Under the pieces are notes generated by a model that was not told the origin of the DNA, did no database searches, and saw only the letters and a list, made by a program, of their open reading frames with translations. Position numbers and translations under genes: made by a program. Shown here piece after piece: positions 24,782-32,878 of a stretch of DNA of 64,000 bases (its first letter is position 1; every line of letters begins with the position of its first letter). The stretch comes from UBA7657 sp049652985 (GTDB taxonomy: Bacteria > Pseudomonadota > Alphaproteobacteria > Micavibrionales > Micavibrionaceae), in assembly GCA_049652985.1 (NCBI GenBank), contig JBASFK010000002.1, positions 62,001-126,000 on the forward strand, read 5' to 3'.

Positions 24782-26169
24782 CCGGCAGGAACGCGGATAT
24801 ATTAATCGTCGACGATGAAGCGGATATCCGGAAGCTGATACGCGGCATTCTCGAAGATGAAGGCTACGTGACGCGTACGGCTCCGGGCGCGAAAGAAGCC
24901 TATGAAGAAATTTCCAAAAAACGACCCGACCTGATCGTTCTGGATATATGGCTTCAGGGCAGCGAACATGACGGGTTGCAGATTCTCGCGAAAGTCAAAA
25001 CGGAGTATCCGCATATTCCTATTCTAATGATCAGCGGTCACGGCACGATTGAAACCGCCGTGTCGTCGATCAAGCAGGGCGCGTATGATTTCATCGAGAA
25101 GCCGTTCAAGTCGGACAGGCTGCTGCTGATGATCCGCCGGGCGCTGGAAACGGCGGAGCTGCGGCGTGAAAATGCGGCGCTGAAAAGCAAAAGTGAAAAG
25201 TCGTGGGACCTGATTGGGCGTTCCCCTGCCACGGAAGAGTTGCGCCGGGTGATCGAGCGCGTAGCGCCAACCAACAGCAGGGTGCTGGTGACTGGGGAAG
25301 CGGGAGCGGGCAAAGAGGTTGCTGCGAGGAATATTCATATGCTTTCGGGCCGTGCGGGGAAGCCGTTCCTGGTTTTGAACTGCGCGACGCTGGGACCGGA
25401 GCGTCTCGAGAGCGAGTTGTTCGGCGAAGGTATGGCACAAGGCGCACTGGAACAGGCCGACGGCGGGACATTGTTGCTCGATGAGGTCGCAGACATGCCG
25501 CTGGAGACGCAAGCCAAGATCGTCCGCGTCTTGCAGGAGCAGAGTTTCGGCCGTGCAGGAAGCGCAGAGAAAGTAGAAGTCGATGTGCGTATCATGGCCT
25601 CGACCAGCCGTGATCTGGAAGCGGAGATCGTGGCGGGGAAATTCCGGCAGGATTTATATTACCGGCTGAACGTCGTTCCGGTCAGGATTCCGTCGCTGCG
25701 TGAGCGGCGAGAGGACATTGCCGAACTGGCCGCATTTTTTGCCGAGGAAATTTCAAGGCAATCCGGTATTACGCCGCGCGTTTTTGCCGAAAGCGCGCTT
25801 GCCGCCATGCGCGCCCATGGCTGGCCGGGAAATATTCGGCAACTTCGGAATGTCGTTGAATGGGCGTTGATCATGCGCGGCGGGGATGCGAAAGAAATTG
25901 CACGGGAGAACCTGCCCCCGGAAATCAGCGGCGTTTTTGCGCCTGCCAGTGCAAACAGCCAGACTGAATTCACGGGATTGCCGCTGCGCGAGGCGAGGGA
26001 ATTGTTCGAGCGTGATTATTTGCAAGCACAGATCGAGCGTTTTGGCGGGAATGTTTCTAAAACGGCTGAATTTATCGGTATGGAGCGTTCGGCGCTGCAT
26101 AGAAAACTCAAATCTTTACAGTTGCTTGGTAATGAAACAGAAGCCGAAGCCAGGAAGAAGAGCGCGTAG
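24778..26169 (+). CDS. ntrX: NtrX-type response regulator
   Basis: The 463-residue regulator has a receiver domain (acid pocket Asp12/Asp13, phospho-acceptor Asp56, Lys109), a sigma54-type AAA+ domain (Walker A GEAGAGKE at 173-180, Walker B LLLDEV) and a C-terminal Fis-like helix-turn-helix (VSKTAEFIGMERSALHRKL). The sigma54-contacting GAFTGA loop is missing: the sequence runs from ELFGEGMAQ straight to GALEQADGG. This is usual for alphaproteobacterial NtrX and implies it does not activate sigma54 in the standard way. It is coupled to ntrY by ATGA and abuts murI without a gap. Confidence 0.95.
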   Translation: MTGRNADILIVDDEADIRKLIRGILEDEGYVTRTAPGAKEAYEEISKKRPDLIVLDIWLQGSEHDGLQILAKVKTEYPHIPILMISGHGTIETAVSSIKQGAYDFIEKPFKSDRLLLMIRRALETAELRRENAALKSKSEKSWDLIGRSPATEELRRVIERVAPTNSRVLVTGEAGAGKEVAARNIHMLSGRAGKPFLVLNCATLGPERLESELFGEGMAQGALEQADGGTLLLDEVADMPLETQAKIVRVLQEQSFGRAGSAEKVEVDVRIMASTSRDLEAEIVAGKFRQDLYYRLNVVPVRIPSLRERREDIAELAAFFAEEISRQSGITPRVFAESALAAMRAHGWPGNIRQLRNVVEWALIMRGGDAKEIARENLPPEISGVFAPASANSQTEFTGLPLREARELFERDYLQAQIERFGGNVSKTAEFIGMERSALHRKLKSLQLLGNETEAEARKKSA

Positions 26170-26973
26170 ATGAAGCTGGGGATTTTCGATTCCGGCCTCG
26201 GCGGCCTTTTGATTACCAAAGCGGTGCGGGAAAAAATGCCCGATATCGACCTTGTCTATTTCGGTGACACGCTGCATTTGCCGTACGGCAACCGGTCGGA
26301 AGAAGCGATTTATGAATATACCCGCAACGCCATGGATTATCTGTTCCGGCAGGATTGCAAGCTGATCGTCCTGGCCTGCAACACGGCGAGCGCTGCGGCG
26401 CTCAGGAGATTGCAGCAGACATGGCTGCCCAAGGCGTGGCCGGGTCGAAACATTATCGGCGTGATTGTTCCGACACTCGAGGTTGCTATTGAGCGCGGCT
26501 ATAAAAAACTTGGCGTTATCGGCACGAATTACATGATGCGCTCGAATGTGTTCGAGGAGGAGCTGAGCAAGATCAATCCTAGTATCAAGATCATCCAGAC
26601 ACCGACGCCGCTGCTGGTTTCGCTGATAGAAAATGACGGGATGGAATGGGCGGAAAGCGTGCTGGAGCATTACCTTTCGCCAATGGTCGAGCAGAAGATC
26701 GAATGCCTGATCCTCGGATGCACGCATTACCCGTTTTTGCGTAAAGCGATCACGAACATTACCGGTCCTGATATCGAGCTTATTTCGCAAGACGATATTA
26801 TTCCGGCGAAGCTTGAAGATTATCTAAGCCGCCACCCGGAATATAACAATGAAATCGGCCGCAATGGAATCATAGAATTTCATGTGAGCGACCTGACCGA
26901 CAATTACTATAAAGCCGCGCAAACGATTTACGGTGACGACATCCTGGTTGAAAAAGCGAAAATGGCTGCATGA
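26170..26973 (+). CDS. murI: Glutamate racemase
   Basis: This 267-residue enzyme makes D-glutamate for peptidoglycan. It has IFDSGLGGL at the N-terminus, PYGNRSEE, and the two catalytic cysteines: Cys70 in LACNTASA and Cys183 in LGCTHYPF, followed by His185. The ATG directly follows the ntrX stop and the 3' end overlaps the HAD gene (ATGA), so it is in the ntrYX operon. A general Asp/Glu racemase is the only alternative, and the paired cysteine motifs favour MurI. Confidence 0.93.
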   Translation: MKLGIFDSGLGGLLITKAVREKMPDIDLVYFGDTLHLPYGNRSEEAIYEYTRNAMDYLFRQDCKLIVLACNTASAAALRRLQQTWLPKAWPGRNIIGVIVPTLEVAIERGYKKLGVIGTNYMMRSNVFEEELSKINPSIKIIQTPTPLLVSLIENDGMEWAESVLEHYLSPMVEQKIECLILGCTHYPFLRKAITNITGPDIELISQDDIIPAKLEDYLSRHPEYNNEIGRNGIIEFHVSDLTDNYYKAAQTIYGDDILVEKAKMAA

Positions 26974-27650
26974 AAAACAATATTTCTCTGCCCAAGGCGA
27001 TTTTTTACGACTGGGACGGCACGCTTGCCGACAGCTATAAATTCCTCGAGGGCGCTCATAACCATGTTCGACGTGAACTCGGGCTTGCGGAATTCAAGGG
27101 CGAGGAGTTCAAAGCCTATTTCGGCCATCCGCGCGAAAAACTTTATAACGACCTTTACGGTCATGAAATCGAAAAAGCCAAAACACTTTTCGGCGATTAC
27201 GTAACGAAATACCACATGGAAAATCTTAAGCCTATGCCGGGTGCGAAGGAGCTGCTGGATGCCGGGAAGAATCTCGGCATTCTCATGGGCATTATCAGCA
27301 ACAAGAAGGCAGAGTTTCTGCGCCAGGAAATCAGGGGGTTCGGTTGGGAGGGTTATTTCGGCGCTGTAGTCGGGGCGGGGGATGCCCCCCGGGACAAGCC
27401 GGCCGCCGATCCGCTCATTAAGGTAGCCCATGAGGCGGGGATTATGATTGCGGATAGCTGGTATGTCGGGGACACCGACGTGGATCTTCAATGCGCCCAA
27501 AATGCTTCATGTGCCTCGGTTTTTCTGGCTCATGACAGCAGAAGTGACGAATGGACAAAACTTTATAAGCCTTTCCTAATCTTCAAAAATTGCCATTTAA
27601 TGGCTGAATTCCTGTTGCAATGTCCAAAAAATAAGATAAAAGCAGGGTAG
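26970..27650 (+). CDS. HAD-superfamily hydrolase (phosphoglycolate-phosphatase-like)
   Basis: The 226-residue protein has the HAD motif I YDWDGTLADS (nucleophile Asp14, acid Asp16), an alpha-helical cap, motif II ISNKK, the motif III lysine in PRDKPAADP, and motif IV YVGDTDVDL. The layout resembles Gph-like phosphatases. The substrate cannot be told from the sequence. It overlaps murI by ATGA and is separated from hfq by 62 AT-rich bp. Confidence 0.85.
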   Translation: MKNNISLPKAIFYDWDGTLADSYKFLEGAHNHVRRELGLAEFKGEEFKAYFGHPREKLYNDLYGHEIEKAKTLFGDYVTKYHMENLKPMPGAKELLDAGKNLGILMGIISNKKAEFLRQEIRGFGWEGYFGAVVGAGDAPRDKPAADPLIKVAHEAGIMIADSWYVGDTDVDLQCAQNASCASVFLAHDSRSDEWTKLYKPFLIFKNCHLMAEFLLQCPKNKIKAG

Positions 27651-27664
27651 GTAATTTGTCATAT

Positions 27665-27693
27665 TTTACAGAATTAAACGCGTCTGGAATAAA
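27665..27693 (+). promoter_or_regulatory. Candidate hfq promoter
   Basis: TTTACA (27665-27670) and AATAAA (27688-27693) are separated by 17 bp, 19 bp before the hfq ATG. The surrounding 62-bp gap is strongly AT-rich, unlike the flanking genes. The -10 matches the consensus at four of six positions. Confidence 0.4.
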
Positions 27694-27712
27694 AAAATAA
27701 AAGGCTAAAAAC

Positions 27713-27967
27713 ATGGCGGAAAAATTTCAAAACGTTCAGGACGTGTTCCTAAACGCTATCCGTAAAGAAAAAATGTCGGTCACGGTGTTTCTCGTCAATG
27801 GCGTGAAGCTTCAAGGCATTGTGACGTGGTTTGACAATTTCTGTGTGCTGCTGCGCCGTGAGTCGCATGTCCAGCTCGTATACAAGCATGCGATATCGAC
27901 TATCATGCCGGGCGGCCCGCTCAACCTGTATGATGCCGAAGACGACGACAAGAAGCCTGCCGCTTAA
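27713..27967 (+). CDS. hfq: RNA chaperone Hfq
   Basis: The 84-residue Sm-like protein helps small RNAs pair with mRNAs. Sm1 includes FLNAIRKEK and VTVFLVNGVKLQGIVTWFDNF; Sm2 carries the family signature VYKHAISTI (canonically YKHAI). The proximal-face Gln (QNVQDVFLN) is present. The C-terminal tail is short and acidic, as in alphaproteobacteria. It lies 30 bp before hflX, the conserved neighbour. Confidence 0.98.
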   Translation: MAEKFQNVQDVFLNAIRKEKMSVTVFLVNGVKLQGIVTWFDNFCVLLRRESHVQLVYKHAISTIMPGGPLNLYDAEDDDKKPAA

Positions 27968-27997
27968 CATCGCTGTCGAAAAACCTTATCCTCTTAT

Positions 27998-29341
27998 ATG
28001 AGTAAAAAACGACGCCCATCCGTTCGCGCGAGAAAAAGCCGGGATACGGCTTATATCGTGCACCCGGTTCTGCCCCGTGCAAAGCAGCAGGAGCAGAGCC
28101 GCGACCTGGAATCTCTTTTGGCCGAGGCGGCGGGACTGGCGCGAGCGATCAATCTCGATGTCGTGACGCTCAAGGTCGCGAAGATACAGAAAATAAGTCC
28201 GGGCTACCTGATCGGCGAGGGCAACCGCGAAATCATCGCGGAGGAGGTTGCCGACCTGAAACCCACCATTGTCATCGTCAACCATAATCTTACACCCGTC
28301 CAGCAACGGAACCTCGAAAAGCAATGGAAGGCGAAAGTGCTGGACCGCACGGGCCTGATTTTGGAAATTTTCGGTGCGCGGGCGCAAACGAGGGAAGGTA
28401 AATTGCAGGTGCGGCTTGCAGCGCTTGAATATCAGCGTTCGCGCCTTGTCCGGCAGTGGACGCACCTTGAGCGTCAGCGCGGCGGCAGCGGATTCCTAGG
28501 GGGTCCAGGCGAATTACAGAAGGAGCTTGACCGGCGGCGGCTCGACGATTTGATCCTGGGCATTAAAAAAGGCCTTGAGGATGTACGACGCACGCGGAAT
28601 ATCAGCCGCAAAAGCCGGGAGCGCATTCCGCTGCCTGTCGTGGCGCTGGTGGGATATACGAACGCCGGGAAGTCAACGTTGTTTAACCGGTTGACGGACG
28701 CGAATGTTTTCGCCGCGGATGTTCCCTTCGCGACGCTCGACCCTACTTTGAGAAAAATAAAACTGCCCGGGCGGCGGGAGGCGATATTATCCGACACCGT
28801 GGGCTTCATTTCCAATTTACCGACGAACCTTGTCGCATCGTTTCGTGCGACGCTTGAGCAGATTACGTATGCCGACGTGATTATTCATGTTATTGACGTT
28901 TCGCAACGCGATCACGAAGCGCAGAAATCCGATGTGATCAAGATTTTAGGTGATCTCGGGATCGAATATGATTCCGACGCACGTATTATCGAGGCTTACA
29001 ACAAGATCGACCGCGCGGGCAGGGATTTAAAACAGGATTTTGAGCGAAAGCAGAAATTTGGTGAAAGGAGTGCCGTTATATCGGCGCTTACGGGCTCTGG
29101 ACTCGACCGGCTTTTGGCTACGGTTGCGGATGTTTTGTCGGGCGACCGGATAGAAGTCACATTCAGGGTGGATGCCGCCGACGGGCGGGCCATATCATTT
29201 CTTTACGATCATGGAGAGGTCGTTAAGCGGCAAGACAAGGATGATAAAACCATGCTCAAGGTCAAGATGGACGAATCGGAGATTGGAAAATTCGAAAGCC
29301 GTTACGGTTACAAGCCGGTGCGGGGAAGGAAGAAGAAATGA
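27998..29341 (+). CDS. hflX: Ribosome-associated GTPase HflX
   Basis: This 447-residue protein has the HflX N-terminal domain (LAEAAGLA, NREIIAEEV, LDRTGLILEIFGARAQTREGKLQVRLA). A helical segment with GGSGFLGGPGE follows, and then the G domain: G1 GYTNAGKST at residues 219-227, DPTLR, G3 DTVGFISNLP and G4-type YNKID. HflX splits stalled ribosomes. It is co-oriented with hfq, and its stop overlaps the next gene (ATGA). Confidence 0.96.
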   Translation: MSKKRRPSVRARKSRDTAYIVHPVLPRAKQQEQSRDLESLLAEAAGLARAINLDVVTLKVAKIQKISPGYLIGEGNREIIAEEVADLKPTIVIVNHNLTPVQQRNLEKQWKAKVLDRTGLILEIFGARAQTREGKLQVRLAALEYQRSRLVRQWTHLERQRGGSGFLGGPGELQKELDRRRLDDLILGIKKGLEDVRRTRNISRKSRERIPLPVVALVGYTNAGKSTLFNRLTDANVFAADVPFATLDPTLRKIKLPGRREAILSDTVGFISNLPTNLVASFRATLEQITYADVIIHVIDVSQRDHEAQKSDVIKILGDLGIEYDSDARIIEAYNKIDRAGRDLKQDFERKQKFGERSAVISALTGSGLDRLLATVADVLSGDRIEVTFRVDAADGRAISFLYDHGEVVKRQDKDDKTMLKVKMDESEIGKFESRYGYKPVRGRKKK

Positions 29342-30150
29342 GTGCGGACTCGCATAATATTGCGGACATTATTATTGAATGCGCCGAGAAATATATCCTG
29401 CCGCGATACAAGGCGCTTGAGCAGCACCAGATTTCGTCTAAAACGAGCCCGCGTGACCTGGTGACGCAGGCGGATCTGGATGTCGAGGAGCATCTGACCC
29501 GGGTGTTGCCGGAATTGCTGCCCGGTTCCATTGTTATCGGCGAGGAGGCGGCCTCGGCGAACCCGGCGCTTCTCGACCAGCTCCGGGACAAGTCCCTTAA
29601 AATATGGATCGTGGACCCTGTGGATGGCACGCATAATTTCGTGCATGGCAAGCGGGAGTTCGGCGTGATGCTGGCGCTAATCGAGAACGGCGAGGCACGG
29701 CGTGGCTGGATTTATGATGTCCTGGGCAAGGAGATGACGATTGGCGAGCGGGGTGGCGGCGCATTTACGGGCTCGCGAAAACTGAAGGTAAATTCGCAAA
29801 ATTCGGCGAATAAAATGAACGGTCATATCAACCCGTGGTTTTTTCCGAAGCAATACCGCGATCATATCCAGAGCGGGGTAAAAAAATTCAGCGGGACGCA
29901 TTCGATGGCCTGTGCTGCGCATGAATACCTCCATGTTGCGAGGGGGGAGACGCAGTTCTGCATCTATAGCCGCCTCAAGCCGTGGGACCATGTTGCGGGC
30001 GCGTTGATTGTCGAAGAGGCGGGCGGTTATGCCGCGAAATGGGACGGGACGCCCTATATACCGGCGGACAGGGACACGGGGCTGATCGTTGCGGCGGGAA
30101 AAGAGGACTGGCAGGAAGTTTATGACGCGTTGCTAAGGGATGTGCTTTAG
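29338..30150 (+). CDS. Inositol-monophosphatase-family phosphatase
   Basis: The 270-residue protein carries the Mg-dependent phosphatase signatures: GEEAAS (metal-binding Glu), DPVDGTHNFVHG, and WDHVAGALIVEEAGG near the C-terminus. The family includes inositol-1-phosphatase, histidinol-phosphatase and CysQ; the exact substrate is unclear. It overlaps hflX by ATGA, and its 3' end overlaps convergent mazG by 4 bp. A second, more SuhB-like paralogue lies at 60661-61449. Confidence 0.88.
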   Translation: MSADSHNIADIIIECAEKYILPRYKALEQHQISSKTSPRDLVTQADLDVEEHLTRVLPELLPGSIVIGEEAASANPALLDQLRDKSLKIWIVDPVDGTHNFVHGKREFGVMLALIENGEARRGWIYDVLGKEMTIGERGGGAFTGSRKLKVNSQNSANKMNGHINPWFFPKQYRDHIQSGVKKFSGTHSMACAAHEYLHVARGETQFCIYSRLKPWDHVAGALIVEEAGGYAAKWDGTPYIPADRDTGLIVAAGKEDWQEVYDALLRDVL

Positions 30151-30938
30151 GCTTTTTTCTTTTCTTTATTTTTTTCAGACACCCACATGCGTTCCATTTC
30201 CTCGAGCGGGGCTTTTGAAATGTCCCTGTTCGATTCACTGAATTGTTTTTCGATACCGCGGAAGCGGCGCTCGAACTTGTCGTTACATTCGCGCAGGGCG
30301 TCCTCGGCATCGATGCCGTTCATGCGGGCGAAATTAACAAGAACAAACAGGAGATCACCGAATTCCTCGCGCTTATCTTTGGTGTCGCCGGATTTTACGG
30401 CTTCGCGGAGTTCGCCGAGTTCTTCCTCGAGTTTATCTAGGACGTCATCAAGTTTTTTCCATTCGAACCCGACCTTGGCGGCTTTGGACTGAAGTTTTTT
30501 GGCGCGGAGCAGAGCAGGAAAAGCCTTGGGCACAGCGTCGAGGACGCTTTCGTGGGATTTTTCCTTCGATTTCTGCTTGTCCCAGATAACATTGACGTCG
30601 GAAGCGGATTTTGCCTTTTTATCGCCAAAGACATGCGGGTGGCGTTCGATCATCTTGGCGGTGATACCGCGTATAACGTCGTTGATGTCGAAATGGCCGG
30701 CTTCCTTCGCCATCTGGGCGTGGTAGATGGGCTGCAGCAGCAGGTCGCCGAGTTCTTCCTTGAGGTCGGTCATATCATTCCGCGCGATAGCGTCGGCGAC
30801 TTCGTAGGCTTCTTCTATCGTATAAGGGGCAATGGTGCGGAAATCCTGTTGCAGATCCCACGGGCAGCCGCCATCAGGATCGCGCAGTTTCGCCATGACG
30901 GCGATCAGTTCATCGATGGGGTGTTTTAGAACGCCCAT
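30147..30938 (-). CDS. mazG: Nucleoside triphosphate pyrophosphohydrolase MazG
   Basis: This 263-residue protein contains two MazG-like helical domains. The N-terminal one has CPWDLQQDF, the catalytic EEAYEVADAI and EELGDLLLQ; the C-terminal one has EEELGELREA and REEFGDLLFVLVNFAR. It hydrolyses NTPs or ppGpp-linked nucleotides to the monophosphate. In many alphaproteobacteria it sits beside hflX, as here. It overlaps the upstream porin-like gene by 13 bp, so the two are probably co-transcribed. Confidence 0.96.
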   Translation of the reverse strand: MGVLKHPIDELIAVMAKLRDPDGGCPWDLQQDFRTIAPYTIEEAYEVADAIARNDMTDLKEELGDLLLQPIYHAQMAKEAGHFDINDVIRGITAKMIERHPHVFGDKKAKSASDVNVIWDKQKSKEKSHESVLDAVPKAFPALLRAKKLQSKAAKVGFEWKKLDDVLDKLEEELGELREAVKSGDTKDKREEFGDLLFVLVNFARMNGIDAEDALRECNDKFERRFRGIEKQFSESNRDISKAPLEEMERMWVSEKNKEKKKA

Positions 30939-31648
30939 TTGACCATGGCCTGCGGCACGGATTCATTCACGCCTTCGATGCCGAATTTGTTGTTCCAGTA
31001 ACGGTATTCTATCCCGGCATAAATCTTGCCGGGTTCGGTGATTTTGAGCGCGTCGCCGACATCGAGCAGGAGTTGCGGCTGGGTGAAAAAATTTTTCTCG
31101 CCTTCTTCGTAGTCAGCGTAATCGAAATAGCCGTCGAAAGTGAATTTCAGGCTGGCGATTTCGAACGGGCGGCTCCAGACCCATGTCGTCTGCCAGCCAT
31201 GGCCGTCTTCCTCGGTATTGTCGCGACGATAGAGATTGACCTGGAAAAAATTAAATCCCGGGATTTCAAGGTCGATCCCTGCGCCATATAGGAATGCGTC
31301 GAAGTCGCGCGCTTTTTCCCATGTTCCGGCGAGGAGGAAGTCTTTTACGGGACCGACGGATAAGTCTTTGCCGGTCATTTTACCAAACGAAAGGCGCGGG
31401 GAAAATTCGGCGTTGATATCCCGCGAGGCGTCGGGGCTATAATCGACATAGAAAAAATTGTCGCCATACCGCCAGCTATCAGCGTGTTCAAAAGTAAAAG
31501 TTGTCTGGGTATCCTCGGTGAGTTCGAAGCCGTGGCCGTGCAGGACCTGGATGTTGTGCGACATCCATTCGATCCACGGTTTGTCTTCGGCGTAGACGGC
31601 GGTCGGAACGGCAATAAAAGATATCAGGGCAAGAGCAAATAAACGCAT
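30926..31648 (-). CDS. Tsx/OmpK-type outer-membrane channel
   Basis: The 240-residue precursor has a signal peptide cleaved after about residue 20 (TAVYA-ED). A beta-barrel rich in aromatic alternating strands follows: HNIQVLHGHGFEL, NFFYVDYSPD, SPRLSFGK, DLSVGPVKDFLLAG, and a C-terminal VKWAF ending in the Phe expected for BAM recognition. The pattern matches nucleoside-specific Tsx/OmpK channels, though the substrate is unproven. It overlaps mazG, which suits a link between nucleoside uptake and nucleotide house-cleaning. Confidence 0.8.
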   Translation of the reverse strand: MRLFALALISFIAVPTAVYAEDKPWIEWMSHNIQVLHGHGFELTEDTQTTFTFEHADSWRYGDNFFYVDYSPDASRDINAEFSPRLSFGKMTGKDLSVGPVKDFLLAGTWEKARDFDAFLYGAGIDLEIPGFNFFQVNLYRRDNTEEDGHGWQTTWVWSRPFEIASLKFTFDGYFDYADYEEGEKNFFTQPQLLLDVGDALKITEPGKIYAGIEYRYWNNKFGIEGVNESVPQAMVKWAF

Positions 31649-31687
31649 GTTTAACCTGTCACGTTAAGGGTTGGGATTGTGTAAGGA

Positions 31688-31714
31688 ATTATACTGTCTC
31701 AGGGCTGCTGTAAA
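31688..31714 (-). promoter_or_regulatory. Candidate promoter of the Tsx-like gene
   Basis: On the minus strand TATAAT (31693-31688) is a perfect -10. TTTACA (31714-31709) lies 15 bp upstream, a short spacer. The start codon follows 39 bp after the -10. The promoter lies across the end of the degraded sulfotransferase fragment. Confidence 0.45.
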
Positions 31715-32067
31715 GCCCATTGGGGCTGAGGGCCGATGATTTTCCCGAGGGCTTCGATCTGGCCGGAGAGGCGGTCTTCAAGCCAGCACCTGTCTTCCAG
31801 GGGAATTGCGGCGGTGCCGGATTCCGGTTTTTCGACGCCGAGGACGAGGCGTTTTATGCCGATTTTCTTCGCCGCGTTGATGACCGGGTAGAGCCTGTGG
31901 CGGCGGAGCCAGTCCGCGCTCATGTTTGCAGCCCTGGCGAGGAGTGGAAACGGTGCTGCTGCAAAGCTGTTATATTTTTTGCTCATATCGATTGAGGGTA
32001 GCAGGCAGGGAACCTGAAGAATGTTGCAGATGTCGGCGACGTAGGTGTGCAGGTTCTTCGGGTGCAC
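31699..32067 (-). pseudogene. C-terminal remnant of a sulfotransferase-like gene
   Basis: About 122 codons are readable. They include ADICNILQVP, KKYNSFAAAPFPLL, YPVINAAKKIG and a closing LEDRCWLEDRLSGQIEAL, the pattern of the C-terminal part of bacterial sulfotransferases. The PAPS-binding N-terminal half is missing and there is no proper start; the only initiation codon is a GTG at the breakpoint. It abuts a flippase N-terminus in another frame, so it looks like the product of a deletion joining two polysaccharide genes. Confidence 0.6.
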
Positions 32068-32323
32068 GCGAAACGTGATAAAGAATGACGGACTGGAACT
32101 GGGCGGCGAGGGTGGCGGCGATGACGAAATTGAACGCGTATGCGATCATGATTTCACCGAAAACGTCCTTGCCCGCGATGCGGAGGATGAGCCACATCAC
32201 GCCGAGCGCAGCCAGGGAGGCGAGAATCTTTCCCCCCAGAGAGAACAGGCCGGAACGCAGGTATAGCTGGCGGATGGTCATATGAAAGGCCGGAAAACCA
32301 ATCTTCTGTTCCGAATCTAGCAT
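32068..32323 (-). pseudogene. N-terminal remnant of a polysaccharide flippase-like membrane protein
   Basis: From an ATG at 32323 (or 32281) the frame reads a flippase-like N-terminus: IRQLYLRSGLFSLGGKI, then LASLAALGVMWLILRIAG and a second hydrophobic helix AYAFNFVIAATLAAQF. After about 85 residues the likeness stops at ILYHVSR. The frame then runs on without hydrophobic character to a stop near 31970. Wzx/MATE-type flippases have 12-14 helices and over 400 residues, so this is a truncated gene. The downstream sequence is the sulfotransferase remnant in another frame. Confidence 0.6.
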
Positions 32324-32362
32324 GAAATGTATTTTCCACCCAAAGTTTGATAGGCTTGTTCT

Positions 32363-32878
32363 ATGACTGTTCACAAGCATATTGCCCGGCTTTTCCTGCA
32401 TGCCTACAGGCGCTCGGTGAGATTCGCCCGCGAAACGGGTGTACGGATGGTCGTGGCCGAAGCCGGTTCGGGCCTGAGGATTTTTGGCCGGGTGCGTATC
32501 GACATGCCGCAGAAAGTTTTTATAGGAGAGAATTGCACACTGAACGAAGGCGTCCTGATTATCGGCCGCGACGATGTGCGCATCGGGAACGGGGTGACAC
32601 TGTCGGCTTATACGGTTGTGACTTCGGCGGGAATTGAGAAAGCCGGTCCGCGCCGCCATTCTCAGGCGCCCGTGACCATCGGTGACAATGCTTGGCTGGC
32701 GGCGAACGTGACAGTTTTGCCCGGCGTTACCATAGGGCAGGGAGCCGTGATCGCTGCCGGGGCCGTTGTGACCAAAGACATTCCGGCAGACGTCATGGCG
32801 GCCGGAGTGCCTGCGCGGGCGGTCAGCGAGCTCCGTCCGTTCGATGAGCGCGCCAAACCGCAGACGCTGGCGGCATGA
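32363..32878 (+). CDS. Left-handed-beta-helix acyltransferase (hexapeptide family)
   Basis: The 171-residue protein has hexapeptide repeats: IGENCTLNEGVLI, IGNGVTLSAYTVV, and after an insert IGDNAWLAANVTVLPGVTIG through GAVIAAGAVVTKDIP. It ends with the MAAGVPARAV segment of the maltose/galactoside/serine O-acetyltransferase group. A likely role is O-acetylation of a surface sugar. It is divergent from the flippase remnant and overlaps the following glycosyltransferase by ATGA. Confidence 0.85.
   Translation: MTVHKHIARLFLHAYRRSVRFARETGVRMVVAEAGSGLRIFGRVRIDMPQKVFIGENCTLNEGVLIIGRDDVRIGNGVTLSAYTVVTSAGIEKAGPRRHSQAPVTIGDNAWLAANVTVLPGVTIGQGAVIAAGAVVTKDIPADVMAAGVPARAVSELRPFDERAKPQTLAA

Noticed and set aside
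30147..30938. mazG as part of a MazEF toxin-antitoxin system
   Set aside because: No mazE or mazF is adjacent; MazG here neighbours hflX and a porin gene, the ordinary house-cleaning context.
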